NCBI RefSeq assembly: GCF_014191375.1
Contig: NZ_JACHWN010000002.1
Coordinates: forward strand, 310,001 to 374,000
Direction: 5' to 3'
DNA length: 64,000 bases
Source of the DNA: Mesorhizobium sp. RMAD-H1
GTDB lineage: Bacteria; Pseudomonadota; Alphaproteobacteria; Rhizobiales; Rhizobiaceae
The notes below the pieces were generated by a model. That model was given only the letters and a program-made list of their open reading frames with translations. It was not told the DNA's origin and searched no databases. Positions 18,359 to 27,099 of this stretch are shown here, piece after piece. The stretch's first letter is position 1, and each line of letters begins with the position of its first letter. A program made the position numbers and the translations under genes.

Positions 18359-19282
18359 ATGCTGAAACTCAAACTCCTCCTCTGGCGCTACTGGCAGAAG
18401 CTGCGCCGCGCCAATTATTGGCTGTGGGCGCAGGCGGTTTTTCTTGTCTTGTGGCTGCTGCGCCGCCTCCCCGCCAGGAACGCCATCGAATTCGCGGCCA
18501 AAGCGGGCCGGCTCATCGGCCCCTATACGCCGCGCCACCGCGTCGCCGTCGCCAATCTGCGCCGCGCTTATCCCGAGAAACCCACTGCAGAGATCGAAAA
18601 GATCGCCGGCGACATGTGGGACGGCATGGCGCGGCTGTTCGCTGAATATATCTTCCTCGACGCGGTGTTCGATTATGATCCGAACGCGGCCGAGCCGGGC
18701 CTGATCGAAGTTCAGGGCAAGGAAATCTTCGAGCGTCTGCGCGACGAGAAGAAGCCGCATATCTTCTTCACCGCCCATACCGGCAATTTCGAGCTTCTGC
18801 CGATCTGCGCCGCCACTTTCGGATTGAACGTCACCGCCCTCTTCCGCCCGCCCAACAACCCGTTCATCGCGCAACACGTGCTGCAGGCCCGGCGCACCAA
18901 TATGGGCCATCTGGTGCCCTCGAAAGCAGGCGCCGCCTGGTCGCTCGCCCATGTCCTTGGCGAAAACGGAAATGTCGGCATGCTGGTCGACCAGAAGTTC
19001 CGCCGCGGCATTGTGTCGACCTTCTTCGGGCGCCCGGTAAGGACCAATCCGCTGCTCGCCAAGCTCGCCCGGCAATTCGATTGCGACGTCTATCCCGCGC
19101 GCTGCATCCGCCTGCCGAACGGGCGCTACAGGCTGGAGCTCTATGAGCGCATGGAGCTGCCGCGCGATGGGAAGGGCCAGGTCGACGTCGATGCCACCGC
19201 GCAGCTTCTCAACGATACGGTGGAGGAATGGGTGCGCCAGTATCCCGGCCAGTGGATGTGGTTCCACAAACGCTGGGGATAG
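18359..19282 (+). CDS. lpxXL: Very-long-chain acyltransferase of lipid A (LpxXL, HtrB/LpxL family)
   Basis: A 307-residue lysophospholipid-acyltransferase-type membrane protein. It has an N-terminal hydrophobic segment (residues about 18-33), the catalytic HX4E motif in FTAHTGNFELLP near residue 140, and DQKFRRGI and FFGRPVRTNP further on. LpxXL transfers the 27-hydroxyoctacosanoyl group from AcpXL to lipid A at the inner membrane. It closes the acpXL cluster. A family A palindrome lies directly upstream, and the ATG at 18359 lies 47 bp beyond it. Confidence 0.9.
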   Translation: MLKLKLLLWRYWQKLRRANYWLWAQAVFLVLWLLRRLPARNAIEFAAKAGRLIGPYTPRHRVAVANLRRAYPEKPTAEIEKIAGDMWDGMARLFAEYIFLDAVFDYDPNAAEPGLIEVQGKEIFERLRDEKKPHIFFTAHTGNFELLPICAATFGLNVTALFRPPNNPFIAQHVLQARRTNMGHLVPSKAGAAWSLAHVLGENGNVGMLVDQKFRRGIVSTFFGRPVRTNPLLAKLARQFDCDVYPARCIRLPNGRYRLELYERMELPRDGKGQVDVDATAQLLNDTVEEWVRQYPGQWMWFHKRWG

Positions 19283-19285
19283 GTC

Positions 19286-19717
19286 TCAATACCGGACGAT
19301 GATCCGCGTGTTCTTCGGCCCCGCCTTCCGGACCATGTCGTAAAACTTCGCCGCATTCGCTGATTTGAGCCGCACGCAGCCATGTGAAGCCGGCCTTCCA
19401 AGCCTCTTGACCGCGTCCGTGGCATGGATCGCATAACCGTGATGGAAGAACACCGCATAGGGCATCGGCGTGCCATCATATTGCTTCGAGTGCCACATAC
19501 GGTACATCCGCGTCGGACGATAGCGTCCCGTGGGCGTCTCAAATCCCTCGCGCCCCGTCGAGACACGCCAGTTGTAAAGCACGCGCCCACCCTTCGACAC
19601 CGTCATCGTCTGGTCGGCAATGCTCACCTCCGCCACAAGCTTGGATGCCAAGCTGTCTACAGCTGAAAGAAGACAAACACCCAAAGCGAGAGCGAAAACC
19701 AGAAATATCCTTTTCAT
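19286..19717 (-). CDS. L,D-transpeptidase (YkuD domain)
   Basis: A 143-residue secreted protein. Residues 1-24 form a signal peptide (KRIFLVFALALGVCLL). A YkuD domain follows with YAIHATDAVKRLGRPASHGCVRL, which contains the catalytic His and Cys (SHGCVRL near residue 115). Such enzymes form 3-3 peptidoglycan cross-links or attach proteins to the wall. It is convergent with lpxXL, with three bases between the stops. The 248 bp upstream (19718-19965) are AT-rich and hold no gene. Confidence 0.92.
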   Translation of the reverse strand: MKRIFLVFALALGVCLLSAVDSLASKLVAEVSIADQTMTVSKGGRVLYNWRVSTGREGFETPTGRYRPTRMYRMWHSKQYDGTPMPYAVFFHHGYAIHATDAVKRLGRPASHGCVRLKSANAAKFYDMVRKAGPKNTRIIVRY

Positions 19718-19965
19718 CTACTCACTCCAAACCCTGTTTATTTCAACAGAATGATTGGAAATTATGAAAATGACCTAAATCAATATACGATCATTTATTC
19801 ATCAATTCTCACTAAAAATTGATCTATACTTTACTACACTTCAAAAGCGCGACCGAACCTGCTGTTTCACGATCATGAATATATCCGGTACCACCATCTC
19901 CCAATTCCGTCATTGAGCAGGTCTTTCCCCTCGTGTAAGGGTTCGGAAAATCGTGGGGAACAGGC

Positions 19966-21468
19966 ATGATCTTCAGGACATTCGCAATATCGGCCCGCAA
20001 ATATACGCTGTTGGCATTGGCAGTGCTGCTCTTGTCGGTCACGAATGCCTTTGCCGCGCGGTCCGATCTCACCTTGGGGATGGTGCTTGAGCCGCCGCAT
20101 CTCGACCCGACCGCCGGCGCCGCCGCCGCGATCGACGAAATCGTCTATGCCAATATCTTCGAAGGCCTGACCCGCATCGCCCCGAGCGGCGAGGTCAAGC
20201 CGGCACTTGCGGAACGCTGGGAGATCTCGCCCGACCAGAAGACCTATGTCTTCCACCTGCATCAGGGTGTGAAATTCCATGACGACACGGCCTTTGGGGC
20301 GGACGACGTGAAATTCTCGCTCGACCGAGCCCGCGCGCCCGACTCCACCAATGCCCAGAAGGCCCTCTTCGCCGCCATCGACCATGTGGAGGTCATCGAC
20401 CCTGCGACCGTGAAAGTGACGCTGAAATACCCCTCCGGCGATTTCCTCTACAATATGGCATGGGGCGATGCGGTGATCGTCTCGCGGGCAAGCGCCGCCA
20501 CGAACCGGGAAAAGCCTGTCGGCACCGGTCCGTTCAAATTCCAGAACTGGGCAAAGGGATCGCAGATCGTCCTCGTTGGAAATCCCGATTATTGGGGCGG
20601 GAAGCCGGCGCTTGAGAAGGCGACCTTCCGCTTCATCCCCGATCCGGCGGCCGCCACCACGGCGCTGCTGGCCGGCGATGTGCAGGCGTTTCCCTCTTTC
20701 CCCGCCCCCGAAGCGGTGCCGCAGTTCCAGGCCGATCCGCGCTTCCAGGTGGTGATCGGCACAACCGAGGGCGAAACCATCCTGGCCGAGAACAATGCGC
20801 GCCCGCCTTTCGACAACCCCAAAGTGCGCCAGGCCATCGCTCATGCCATAGACCGCAGGGCCGTCATCGACGGCGCGATGTTCGGCCTCGCTACGCCCAT
20901 CGGCTCGTTCCTTCCGCCGCATCATCCGGCCTATGTCGACCTGACGGACGAACGGAAATACGATCCGGAGCTGGCGAAGACGCTTCTCGCCGAGGCCGGC
21001 TATCCCGACGGTTTCAGGACGACGCTGAAGCTGCCGCCGCCGGTCTATGCCAGGCGCGGCGGCGAGATCGTCGCGGCGCAGCTGCGCGCCGTCGGCATCG
21101 ATGCACAGATCATCCCCATCGAATGGGCGCAATGGCTGGATCAGGTCTTCAAAGGCAAGGACTACGACCTCACCATCATCGCCCATACCGAGCCGAACGA
21201 TTTGAACATCTTTGCCCGCGACGACTATTATTTCAACTATCGCAGCCCCGCCTTCAAGGCGCTGATCGCCCAGATCGAGGCGACCTCGGACGCGGCAAAG
21301 CGCAAGGAACTCTATCAGCGCGCGCAAGAGATCCTTTCCAGCGATGCGCCAGTCGCCTTCCTCTTCCAGCTTCCCAAGCTCGGCATATGGGATGCAAAGC
21401 TCCAGGGCCTGTGGAAGAGCTATCCCATACAGGCAAACGATCTGACGGCCGTGAAGTGGACGGAGTGA
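19966..21468 (+). CDS. ABC transporter substrate-binding protein (family 5, peptide/nickel type)
   Basis: A 500-residue periplasmic protein with a signal peptide (LLALAVLLLSVTNAFA at about residues 15-30). The family-5 signature appears as VKPALAERWEISPDQKTYVFHLHQGVKF, split here at the variable position by normal sequence, and VRQAIAHAIDRRAVID. It probably binds peptides or another oligomeric solute. It leads a set with two DppB/DppC-type permease genes but is separated from them by a 154-bp palindromic element. Confidence 0.9.
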   Translation: MIFRTFAISARKYTLLALAVLLLSVTNAFAARSDLTLGMVLEPPHLDPTAGAAAAIDEIVYANIFEGLTRIAPSGEVKPALAERWEISPDQKTYVFHLHQGVKFHDDTAFGADDVKFSLDRARAPDSTNAQKALFAAIDHVEVIDPATVKVTLKYPSGDFLYNMAWGDAVIVSRASAATNREKPVGTGPFKFQNWAKGSQIVLVGNPDYWGGKPALEKATFRFIPDPAAATTALLAGDVQAFPSFPAPEAVPQFQADPRFQVVIGTTEGETILAENNARPPFDNPKVRQAIAHAIDRRAVIDGAMFGLATPIGSFLPPHHPAYVDLTDERKYDPELAKTLLAEAGYPDGFRTTLKLPPPVYARRGGEIVAAQLRAVGIDAQIIPIEWAQWLDQVFKGKDYDLTIIAHTEPNDLNIFARDDYYFNYRSPAFKALIAQIEATSDAAKRKELYQRAQEILSSDAPVAFLFQLPKLGIWDAKLQGLWKSYPIQANDLTAVKWTE

Positions 21469-21490
21469 ACACCGTCATCGCGTATGAACG

Positions 21491-21644
21491 CCCCCCACCC
21501 TTACCCTCTCCCCGTAAAAACGGGGAGAGGGGAACCTTAATGTCGGCGCCTCTTTCTTCTCCCCCTGCACCCGGCAAGAAGAAAGTAACGGAAACATCCA
21601 TGTCCCCCTCGCCCCGCTTGCGGGGAGAGGGTAAGGGTGAGGGG
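21491..21644. repeat. Composite palindrome, family B, copy 1
   Basis: A 154-bp element: an outer inverted repeat (CACCCTTACCCTCTCCCCG and its complement), an inner CCCCG/CGGGG hairpin at each end and a central hairpin around CTGCACCCGGCAAG. It lies between the substrate-binding gene and the first permease of an ABC operon. Other copies are at 24914, 34467 and 37112. Confidence 0.93.
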
Positions 21645-21667
21645 CAAATTGCGGGAGGAGGCACCTC

Positions 21668-22615
21668 ATGCTCCCCTACCTCCTGAAACGCCTCGCAATC
21701 TCCCTCGCCACCCTCGCCGTCGCCTCCATTGTCGTCTTCGCCGTTCTGCAAATCCTCCCCGGCGACCCTGCGCGGCTGATGCTCGGCATCGGCGCAAGCG
21801 AAGATGCGGTTGCCGCGCTGCATGAACAGATGGGCCTCAACCAGCCGGTCATGCTCCGCTATATCGGTTGGGCCGGACATATGCTGACCGGTGATTTCGG
21901 CCGCTCCTATACCTATGCCGTACCGGTCGGAAGCCTCATCGCCGAACGTATCGCCGTCTCGCTTCCTCTCGCCGTCATGGCGCTCCTTCTTTCCACCGCC
22001 ATCGCCATCCCCGTCGGCCTCTATGCTGCCAACCGCCATGGCCGCGTGTCGGACATGACGATCATGGGCGTCACCCAGCTCGGCGTCGCGGTCCCGAATT
22101 TCTGGTTCGCGCTGCTGCTTGTCTATGTCTTCGCCGTCAGCCTGCGCCTCGTGCCCGCGGGTGGATTTCCCGGGTGGGAATCCGGCATCGGGCCGGCCCT
22201 GAAGGCGCTGATCCTCCCGGCCATCGCCCTCGCCCTGCCGCAAGCCGCCATCCTCGCGCGTGTCACCCGCTCGGCCCTCATCGAAACCTTGTCCGAAGAC
22301 TACATCCGCACCGCCCGCGCCAAGGGGCTGGCGCAATGGGCCATCCTCTGCCACCACGCTTTGCCCAATGCCCTGATCCCGGTCATCACCATCATGGGCC
22401 TGCAATTCTCCTTCCTGCTGGCGGGCACCATCATCATCGAGAACGTTTTCTACCTCCCCGGCCTCGGGCGACTGATCTTCCAGGCCATCACCCAGCGCGA
22501 CCTGATCGTCGTCGAAGGCGTCATCATGGTGCTGGTCGCCGCCATCATCCTCGTCAATCTGATCGTGGACCTCGCCTATGCGCTGGTCGATCCGCGCCTG
22601 AGGGACAGGCCATGA
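21668..22615 (+). CDS. ABC transporter permease, DppB type
   Basis: A 315-residue inner-membrane protein with six predicted segments. The N-terminal motif LQILPGDPARLMLG, the EAA-type loop (YIRTARAKGLAQWAILCHHAL) and VDLAYALVDPRLRDRP at the end are typical of DppB/OppB permeases. It overlaps the next permease by ATGA. It follows the substrate-binding gene after a family B palindrome. Confidence 0.9.
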   Translation: MLPYLLKRLAISLATLAVASIVVFAVLQILPGDPARLMLGIGASEDAVAALHEQMGLNQPVMLRYIGWAGHMLTGDFGRSYTYAVPVGSLIAERIAVSLPLAVMALLLSTAIAIPVGLYAANRHGRVSDMTIMGVTQLGVAVPNFWFALLLVYVFAVSLRLVPAGGFPGWESGIGPALKALILPAIALALPQAAILARVTRSALIETLSEDYIRTARAKGLAQWAILCHHALPNALIPVITIMGLQFSFLLAGTIIIENVFYLPGLGRLIFQAITQRDLIVVEGVIMVLVAAIILVNLIVDLAYALVDPRLRDRP

Positions 22616-23409
22616 ACCGCTCCCTCCTTATCGGCACCACCATCACCCTTGCCGTCATCGCCATGGCGATAACCTCGCTGATATGGACGCCCTACGACCC
22701 CACGGCCATCAATATCGCCGCCAAGCTGCAGGGATCATCGGCGGCGCACTGGCTCGGCACGGATCATTTCGGGCGCGACATCCTCTCCATGATCATGGCC
22801 GGCAGCCGCAATTCCATCGCCGTTGCGCTGGTGGCTGTCGGCATCGGCGCCGGGATCGGTATCCCGCTCGGCCTCTTCGCGGCGACACGCGGCGGCTGGC
22901 TCGATGAAATGCTGATGCGCTTCAACGACCTCGTCTTCGCCTTCCCCGCGCTCATCACCGCCATCATGATCACCGCCATCTTCGGCCCCGGCGCCTTCAA
23001 CGCAATCCTCGCCATCGGCATCTTCAACATTCCGGTATTCGCCAGGGTGGCGCGCGGCGGCGCGCTGGCTGTGATGCAGCGCGAGTTCATCCTCGCCGCG
23101 AAAGCGCTCGGCAAAAGCCCGGGCGGCATCACGCTTCACCACATCCTGCCCAACATCGCGAGCCTGCTGATCGTCCAGGCGACGATCCAGTTCGCCCTCG
23201 GCATCCTCGCCGAAGCCGGCCTCTCCTATCTGGGACTGGGCGCGCCGCCGCCGAGCCCAAGCTGGGGACGCATGCTGTTCGAGGCGCAGACCATGATCGG
23301 CCTCGCCCCACACATGGCGCTGTTTCCGGGCCTTGCCATCGTGGTGACGGTGCTGGGGCTCAATCTGCTGGGCGACGGGTTGAGGGATGCGCTGGACCCG
23401 AGGAGATAA
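22612..23409 (+). CDS. ABC transporter permease, DppC type
   Basis: A 265-residue permease starting at the ATG that overlaps the upstream stop. It has one N-terminal membrane segment, then HWLGTDHFGRDILSMIMAGSR, characteristic of DppC, an EAA loop (REFILAAKALGKSPGGITLHH) and LSYLGLGAPPPSPSWGRML. No DppD/DppF ATPase gene follows; the operon ends in a family A palindrome and a convergent cobD. The ATPases must be encoded elsewhere or shared. Confidence 0.9.
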   Translation: MNRSLLIGTTITLAVIAMAITSLIWTPYDPTAINIAAKLQGSSAAHWLGTDHFGRDILSMIMAGSRNSIAVALVAVGIGAGIGIPLGLFAATRGGWLDEMLMRFNDLVFAFPALITAIMITAIFGPGAFNAILAIGIFNIPVFARVARGGALAVMQREFILAAKALGKSPGGITLHHILPNIASLLIVQATIQFALGILAEAGLSYLGLGAPPPSPSWGRMLFEAQTMIGLAPHMALFPGLAIVVTVLGLNLLGDGLRDALDPRR

Positions 23410-23434
23410 TTCATTTTGATGGCAGCGCGAGACA

Positions 23435-23589
23435 CCCCCCTCTGCCCTGCCGGGCATCTCCCCCTCAAGGGGGGAGATTGCCTGCATTAATGGCGGCCCT
23501 TTGTTCTGCAACGTTTGTGATTGGCGAAAGCGGAACTGACAGCCGATCTCCCCCCTTGAGGGGGAGATGTCCGGCAGGACAGAGGGGGG
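23435..23589. repeat. Composite palindrome, family A, copy 2
   Basis: A 155-bp copy between the convergent DppC-type permease and cobD. It has the same ends and paired hairpins as the copy at 18157. At this site it may stop transcription from both sides. Confidence 0.95.
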
Positions 23590-23623
23590 TTACTGTCCTG
23601 CCAACATTTGAAAGCGAAACGCC

Positions 23624-24604
23624 CTAAAACACCAACCCCATCCCCCCAAGCACCAGCACAATACCGGCCAGCACCGTCATCGACACCCAGAACAGCTTGA
23701 GCGCCGCCTCGATATCACCCGCCCCCAGATCATGCCGCCCTGCCCCGTTCACCATCGGCTCGTTGACGATATCGCCCGCATAGACGCGCGGACCTGCCAG
23801 CGCCACATCCAGCGCCCCGGCATAGGCCGCTTCCGGCCAGCCGGCATTGGGCGAGCGATGCAGGCGCCCATCGCGCATCATCACGCCGAACGAGCGCCGC
23901 GCCGCGCCGCGCCCGCTCTGCAGCCATGCCGCAAGCACGACGAGCCCACCCGTGAGCCGTGCGGGTATCCAGTTCGCCACGTCGTCAAGCCTGGCGGCGA
24001 AACGGCCGAAATCGCGATAGCGCGGGCTGAGATGCCCGATCATCGAATCCGCCGTGTTGAGAAGCTTGTAGGCAAGCAAGCCCGGCAGCCCGAGGAGGAG
24101 ATACCAGAAAGCTGGCGCGACCACCCCGTCGGAACTGTTCTCCGCGAGGCTTTCGACCGCGGCGCGACTTACCCCCGCCTGGTCCAGCGACTGCGGATCG
24201 CGCCCGACGATCATCGAGACGGCACGCCTGCCGCCATCAAGCCCCTCTTCCCGCAAGGCGGTCGCCACCTGCCAGACGTGATCCGCAAGGCTCTTCTGCG
24301 CCAGGAGAACCGTTACCAGCGCGATCTCGATGAGCGCGCCGAACCACGACATCTGCCGCAACAGGCCGGAAAGCAACATGCCGATGACGAACACCGCCAG
24401 CAGCAGGGCGCCCACGGAGAGCGCCCCCATCTTCCGCCGCTCCTCCGCGCCTTGGCGCGCATCATTATAGCGCTCGTCGATGAAGGAGATCGCCTTTCCG
24501 AAGAGGACGACCGGATGCGGGATACCCCGCCACAGCCGCTCTGGATCGCCCAGGAAACGATCGGCAACCAAAGCCAGAAACAGAACGAGAAGCTTTATTT
24601 CCAT
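23624..24604 (-). CDS. cobD: Adenosylcobinamide-phosphate synthase
   Basis: A 326-residue membrane protein of the CbiB/CobD family, which attaches aminopropanol (phosphate) to adenosylcobyric acid. Motifs include LVADRFLGDPERLWRGIPHPVVLFGK near the N-terminus (split by two residues from the common form), AESLAENSSDGVVAPAFWY in the middle and PNAGWPEAAYAGALDVALAGP later. It is the last gene of the cobA-cobB-cobC-cobD operon and lies 30 bases after cobC. Confidence 0.92.
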   Translation of the reverse strand: MEIKLLVLFLALVADRFLGDPERLWRGIPHPVVLFGKAISFIDERYNDARQGAEERRKMGALSVGALLLAVFVIGMLLSGLLRQMSWFGALIEIALVTVLLAQKSLADHVWQVATALREEGLDGGRRAVSMIVGRDPQSLDQAGVSRAAVESLAENSSDGVVAPAFWYLLLGLPGLLAYKLLNTADSMIGHLSPRYRDFGRFAARLDDVANWIPARLTGGLVVLAAWLQSGRGAARRSFGVMMRDGRLHRSPNAGWPEAAYAGALDVALAGPRVYAGDIVNEPMVNGAGRHDLGAGDIEAALKLFWVSMTVLAGIVLVLGGMGLVF

Positions 24605-24634
24605 GGGCTTGACCGAAAAATGTGAATCAGGATC

Positions 24635-25786
24635 TCAGGCTCTTATATCTTTAAAAGCTTGCTCCAGACGGTCAAAATCCGCCTCATTAGCGGCAAGGCC
24701 GATGCGCAGCCACTCCCGTTCATAATCGAACTTGCGCACCAGTATGTGCCGCCGGCAAAGCTCCTCGTGAAGCACATGGGCTTGGCGGTGCCGAATGAGC
24801 GCAAACAGCGCCGTCCCGCCGATCTCTACCAGCCCCACGCGCTGGAAGACATCCGACAGCCGGGCGCGGCGGGCAAGGATGCGGCGGCGGAACGCATCGA
24901 GGATGGATCCCGGCCCCTCACCCTTACCCTCTCCCCGTTCTGACGGGGAGAGGGAGACATCGGCGTCGCCGCCTCCCTCCTCCTTCGCGCCTGGCGCAAA
25001 GGAAAAGGCGCCCACATCAAGGCCCCCCTCTCCCCGTGAAGAACGGGGAGAGGGTAAGGGTGAGGGGCAAAACGCATGAACGGCAATAGCCAGCGCCGGG
25101 CCGGAAACAGCCCACGGTCCGAGCCTTTCGGCCAATTTGCGCGCAATTTCCGCGCCGGAAATCGCAAAGCCCAGCCGCAAACCGGCAAGTCCGAAGAATT
25201 TTCCGAAGGATTTGAGGATGATCAGACTCTCGCTACCCGCCCCAGCCGCAATGCTCGTTTCCGGGTGGGCGTCGGCGAATGCCTCATCAACGATGAGGAG
25301 GCCACCACGCGCTTGCAGTTTCTGGGCCAGGCCCAAAAGCGCGTCGCCGGACACAACACGACCATCCGGATTGTTCGGATTGACCACCACCACGGCTTTC
25401 GCCGTCGCCGGAGCGGAGCCGATATCCGCGCAGGGCACGACCGCCCATCCTGCCCGCGCGAAGGCGGCGTGGTGCTCCTGATAGGTGGGAGAGAGAATAG
25501 CGACCTCGCCCGGCGCAACCAGTTCCGGCACGATCTGGATCAGCGCCTGGGTACCTGGAGCCGCCACGATGGCAGCCGTATCTGCCGCGCCATAATACCC
25601 CCGCGCCGCATCGAGCGCCTGGGTCAGCAGCGACTCGTCCGGAAGCCTGTTCCAGATTTCCGGCGCGATCTCCGGCAAGGGAAAGGCTTCCGGATTGATG
25701 CCGGTCGAAAGATCAAGCCAATCGGCCCGTGTCCCGCCGAAGCGCGCAATCGCCCGGTCGAGCGCGCCCCCATGCTCGATCGTCAT
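24635..25786 (-). CDS. cobC: Threonine-phosphate decarboxylase with an in-frame palindromic insert
   Basis: A 383-residue PLP-dependent aminotransferase-fold protein (family about 330). It starts MTIEHGGALDRAIARFGG, with DLSTGINPEAFP, VVVNPNNPDGRV and the PLP lysine region ILKSFGKFFGLAGLRLGF. It makes the aminopropanol phosphate used by CobD. Residues about 240-291 are encoded by a family B palindrome (PSPLPSPRSSRGEGG to GERGEGKGEG) inserted without a frameshift; removing it gives about 331 residues. The start overlaps the cobB stop by four bases. The decarboxylase is probably still active, but this is untested. Confidence 0.9.
   Translation of the reverse strand: MTIEHGGALDRAIARFGGTRADWLDLSTGINPEAFPLPEIAPEIWNRLPDESLLTQALDAARGYYGAADTAAIVAAPGTQALIQIVPELVAPGEVAILSPTYQEHHAAFARAGWAVVPCADIGSAPATAKAVVVVNPNNPDGRVVSGDALLGLAQKLQARGGLLIVDEAFADAHPETSIAAGAGSESLIILKSFGKFFGLAGLRLGFAISGAEIARKLAERLGPWAVSGPALAIAVHAFCPSPLPSPRSSRGEGGLDVGAFSFAPGAKEEGGGDADVSLSPSERGEGKGEGPGSILDAFRRRILARRARLSDVFQRVGLVEIGGTALFALIRHRQAHVLHEELCRRHILVRKFDYEREWLRIGLAANEADFDRLEQAFKDIRA
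24914..25067. repeat. Composite palindrome, family B, copy 2, inside cobC
   Basis: A 154-bp copy with the outer CCCCTCACCCTTACCCTCTC inverted repeat and inner hairpins. It lies wholly within the cobC coding sequence and keeps the frame open on the coding strand. Confidence 0.95.
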
Positions 25787-27090
25787 GCCCCTTCCCCGGC
25801 CATGTCGATCACATGCATGTAGGAGCCCGCCACCGAACCGACGCGCAGGCCTGCCTCGCCGAGATCGCTATCAAGCGCATCGGCAACACGGAAAAGCCTT
25901 GTCGCGTTCCCTTCTTTGACGATGCTGGCATAATGGAACTCATGGCCCCGAAGCGGCGCCTGCCAGAATGCCCCGGCAAGCGGCGTCAGTTTGCGGTAGC
26001 CCAGATGCAGCTTTCGTCTGGCGAAGCTCGTCTCCAGCGGCAGCAGCCCCAGCATTTCGTGCCGCTGACCGTCCGCATCCTCCAGCCCCTCGCCAAGCAC
26101 CATATAGCCGCCGCACTCGCCATAGATCGCAGTGCCCCTTGCCGCCGCCTGCCGCAGGCCATCGCGGAAGGTCGCCGCAGCAGCAAGCCGTCCGCCATGC
26201 AGTTCCGGATAGCCGCCCGGCAGGTAAATGGCGTCCGCCTGTGCGTCCGGCGCCTCGTCGGCCAGCGGTGAAAAGAAGCTCAAGGCGGCGCCACGCCGGC
26301 GCCAGCCGTCCAGAATATGGGCATAGGAGAAGGCGAAGGCATCGTCGCGCGCCACCGCGATGTGCTGTCCCAGCGGCGGCAGACGGGGTACATTGGCCGC
26401 CGCGGCGCCGGCATGAACCCGGCGCCCGATCTCGTCGAGCAGCGTCAGATCCAGCCGTCCGGCCATGACATCGGCCGCATGGGCAATGAAGGTTTCGAGG
26501 TCGCCGTGCTCGCCCGCCTGCACCAGCCCGAGATGGCGCTCCGGCAGATACAGTGCCTCGTCCCGCGGGACAGCGCCCAAAACCGGAATGCCGAGCGGTT
26601 CGAGCGCGGTGCGCAGCATCGCCTCGTGCCGGGCAGAGCCGACGCGGTTCAGCACCAGCCCCGCGATAAGCACGTTCTTGCGGAAATCGCGGAAGCCGCT
26701 GACGAGCGCCGCCACCGATTGCGACTGGCGGCTGCAATCCACCACCAGAACGACGGGCAGGCCGAGATGGACCGCCAGGTCGGCGGCGGAGCCGGTCCCG
26801 TCCATCGCGCCGTCGAAGAGGCCCATCATCGCCTCGACCACCAGCAGCTTTCCCCCTTCCGTCATGCGTGAGGAGAGCGCGCTGACCAGTTCCGGCCGCA
26901 TCGCCCACGGGTCGAGGTTGAAGCATTGCGCGCCGCTCGCGGCCGTATGAAAGGCCGGATCGATATAGTCCGGCCCGGCCTTGGCCGGCGCCAGCGCGAT
27001 CCTCCGCTCTTTGAGGGCGCGCAGCAGGCCGAGCGTAACCGTCGTCTTGCCCGAACCCGATGAGGGAGCGGCGATGAGAAAACCTTGCAT
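25783..27090 (-). CDS. cobB: Cobyrinic acid a,c-diamide synthase
   Basis: A 435-residue two-domain enzyme. The N-terminal ATPase domain has the P-loop APSSGSGKTTVTLG, and the C-terminal class I glutaminase domain has IYGECGGYMVLG with the catalytic Cys and a late His (GSYMHVIDM). It amidates the a and c side chains; in the aerobic route the substrate is hydrogenobyrinic acid. It sits nine bases after cobA and overlaps cobC. Confidence 0.93.
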   Translation of the reverse strand: MQGFLIAAPSSGSGKTTVTLGLLRALKERRIALAPAKAGPDYIDPAFHTAASGAQCFNLDPWAMRPELVSALSSRMTEGGKLLVVEAMMGLFDGAMDGTGSAADLAVHLGLPVVLVVDCSRQSQSVAALVSGFRDFRKNVLIAGLVLNRVGSARHEAMLRTALEPLGIPVLGAVPRDEALYLPERHLGLVQAGEHGDLETFIAHAADVMAGRLDLTLLDEIGRRVHAGAAAANVPRLPPLGQHIAVARDDAFAFSYAHILDGWRRRGAALSFFSPLADEAPDAQADAIYLPGGYPELHGGRLAAAATFRDGLRQAAARGTAIYGECGGYMVLGEGLEDADGQRHEMLGLLPLETSFARRKLHLGYRKLTPLAGAFWQAPLRGHEFHYASIVKEGNATRLFRVADALDSDLGEAGLRVGSVAGSYMHVIDMAGEGA

Positions 27091-27099
27091 GCGGACGAT

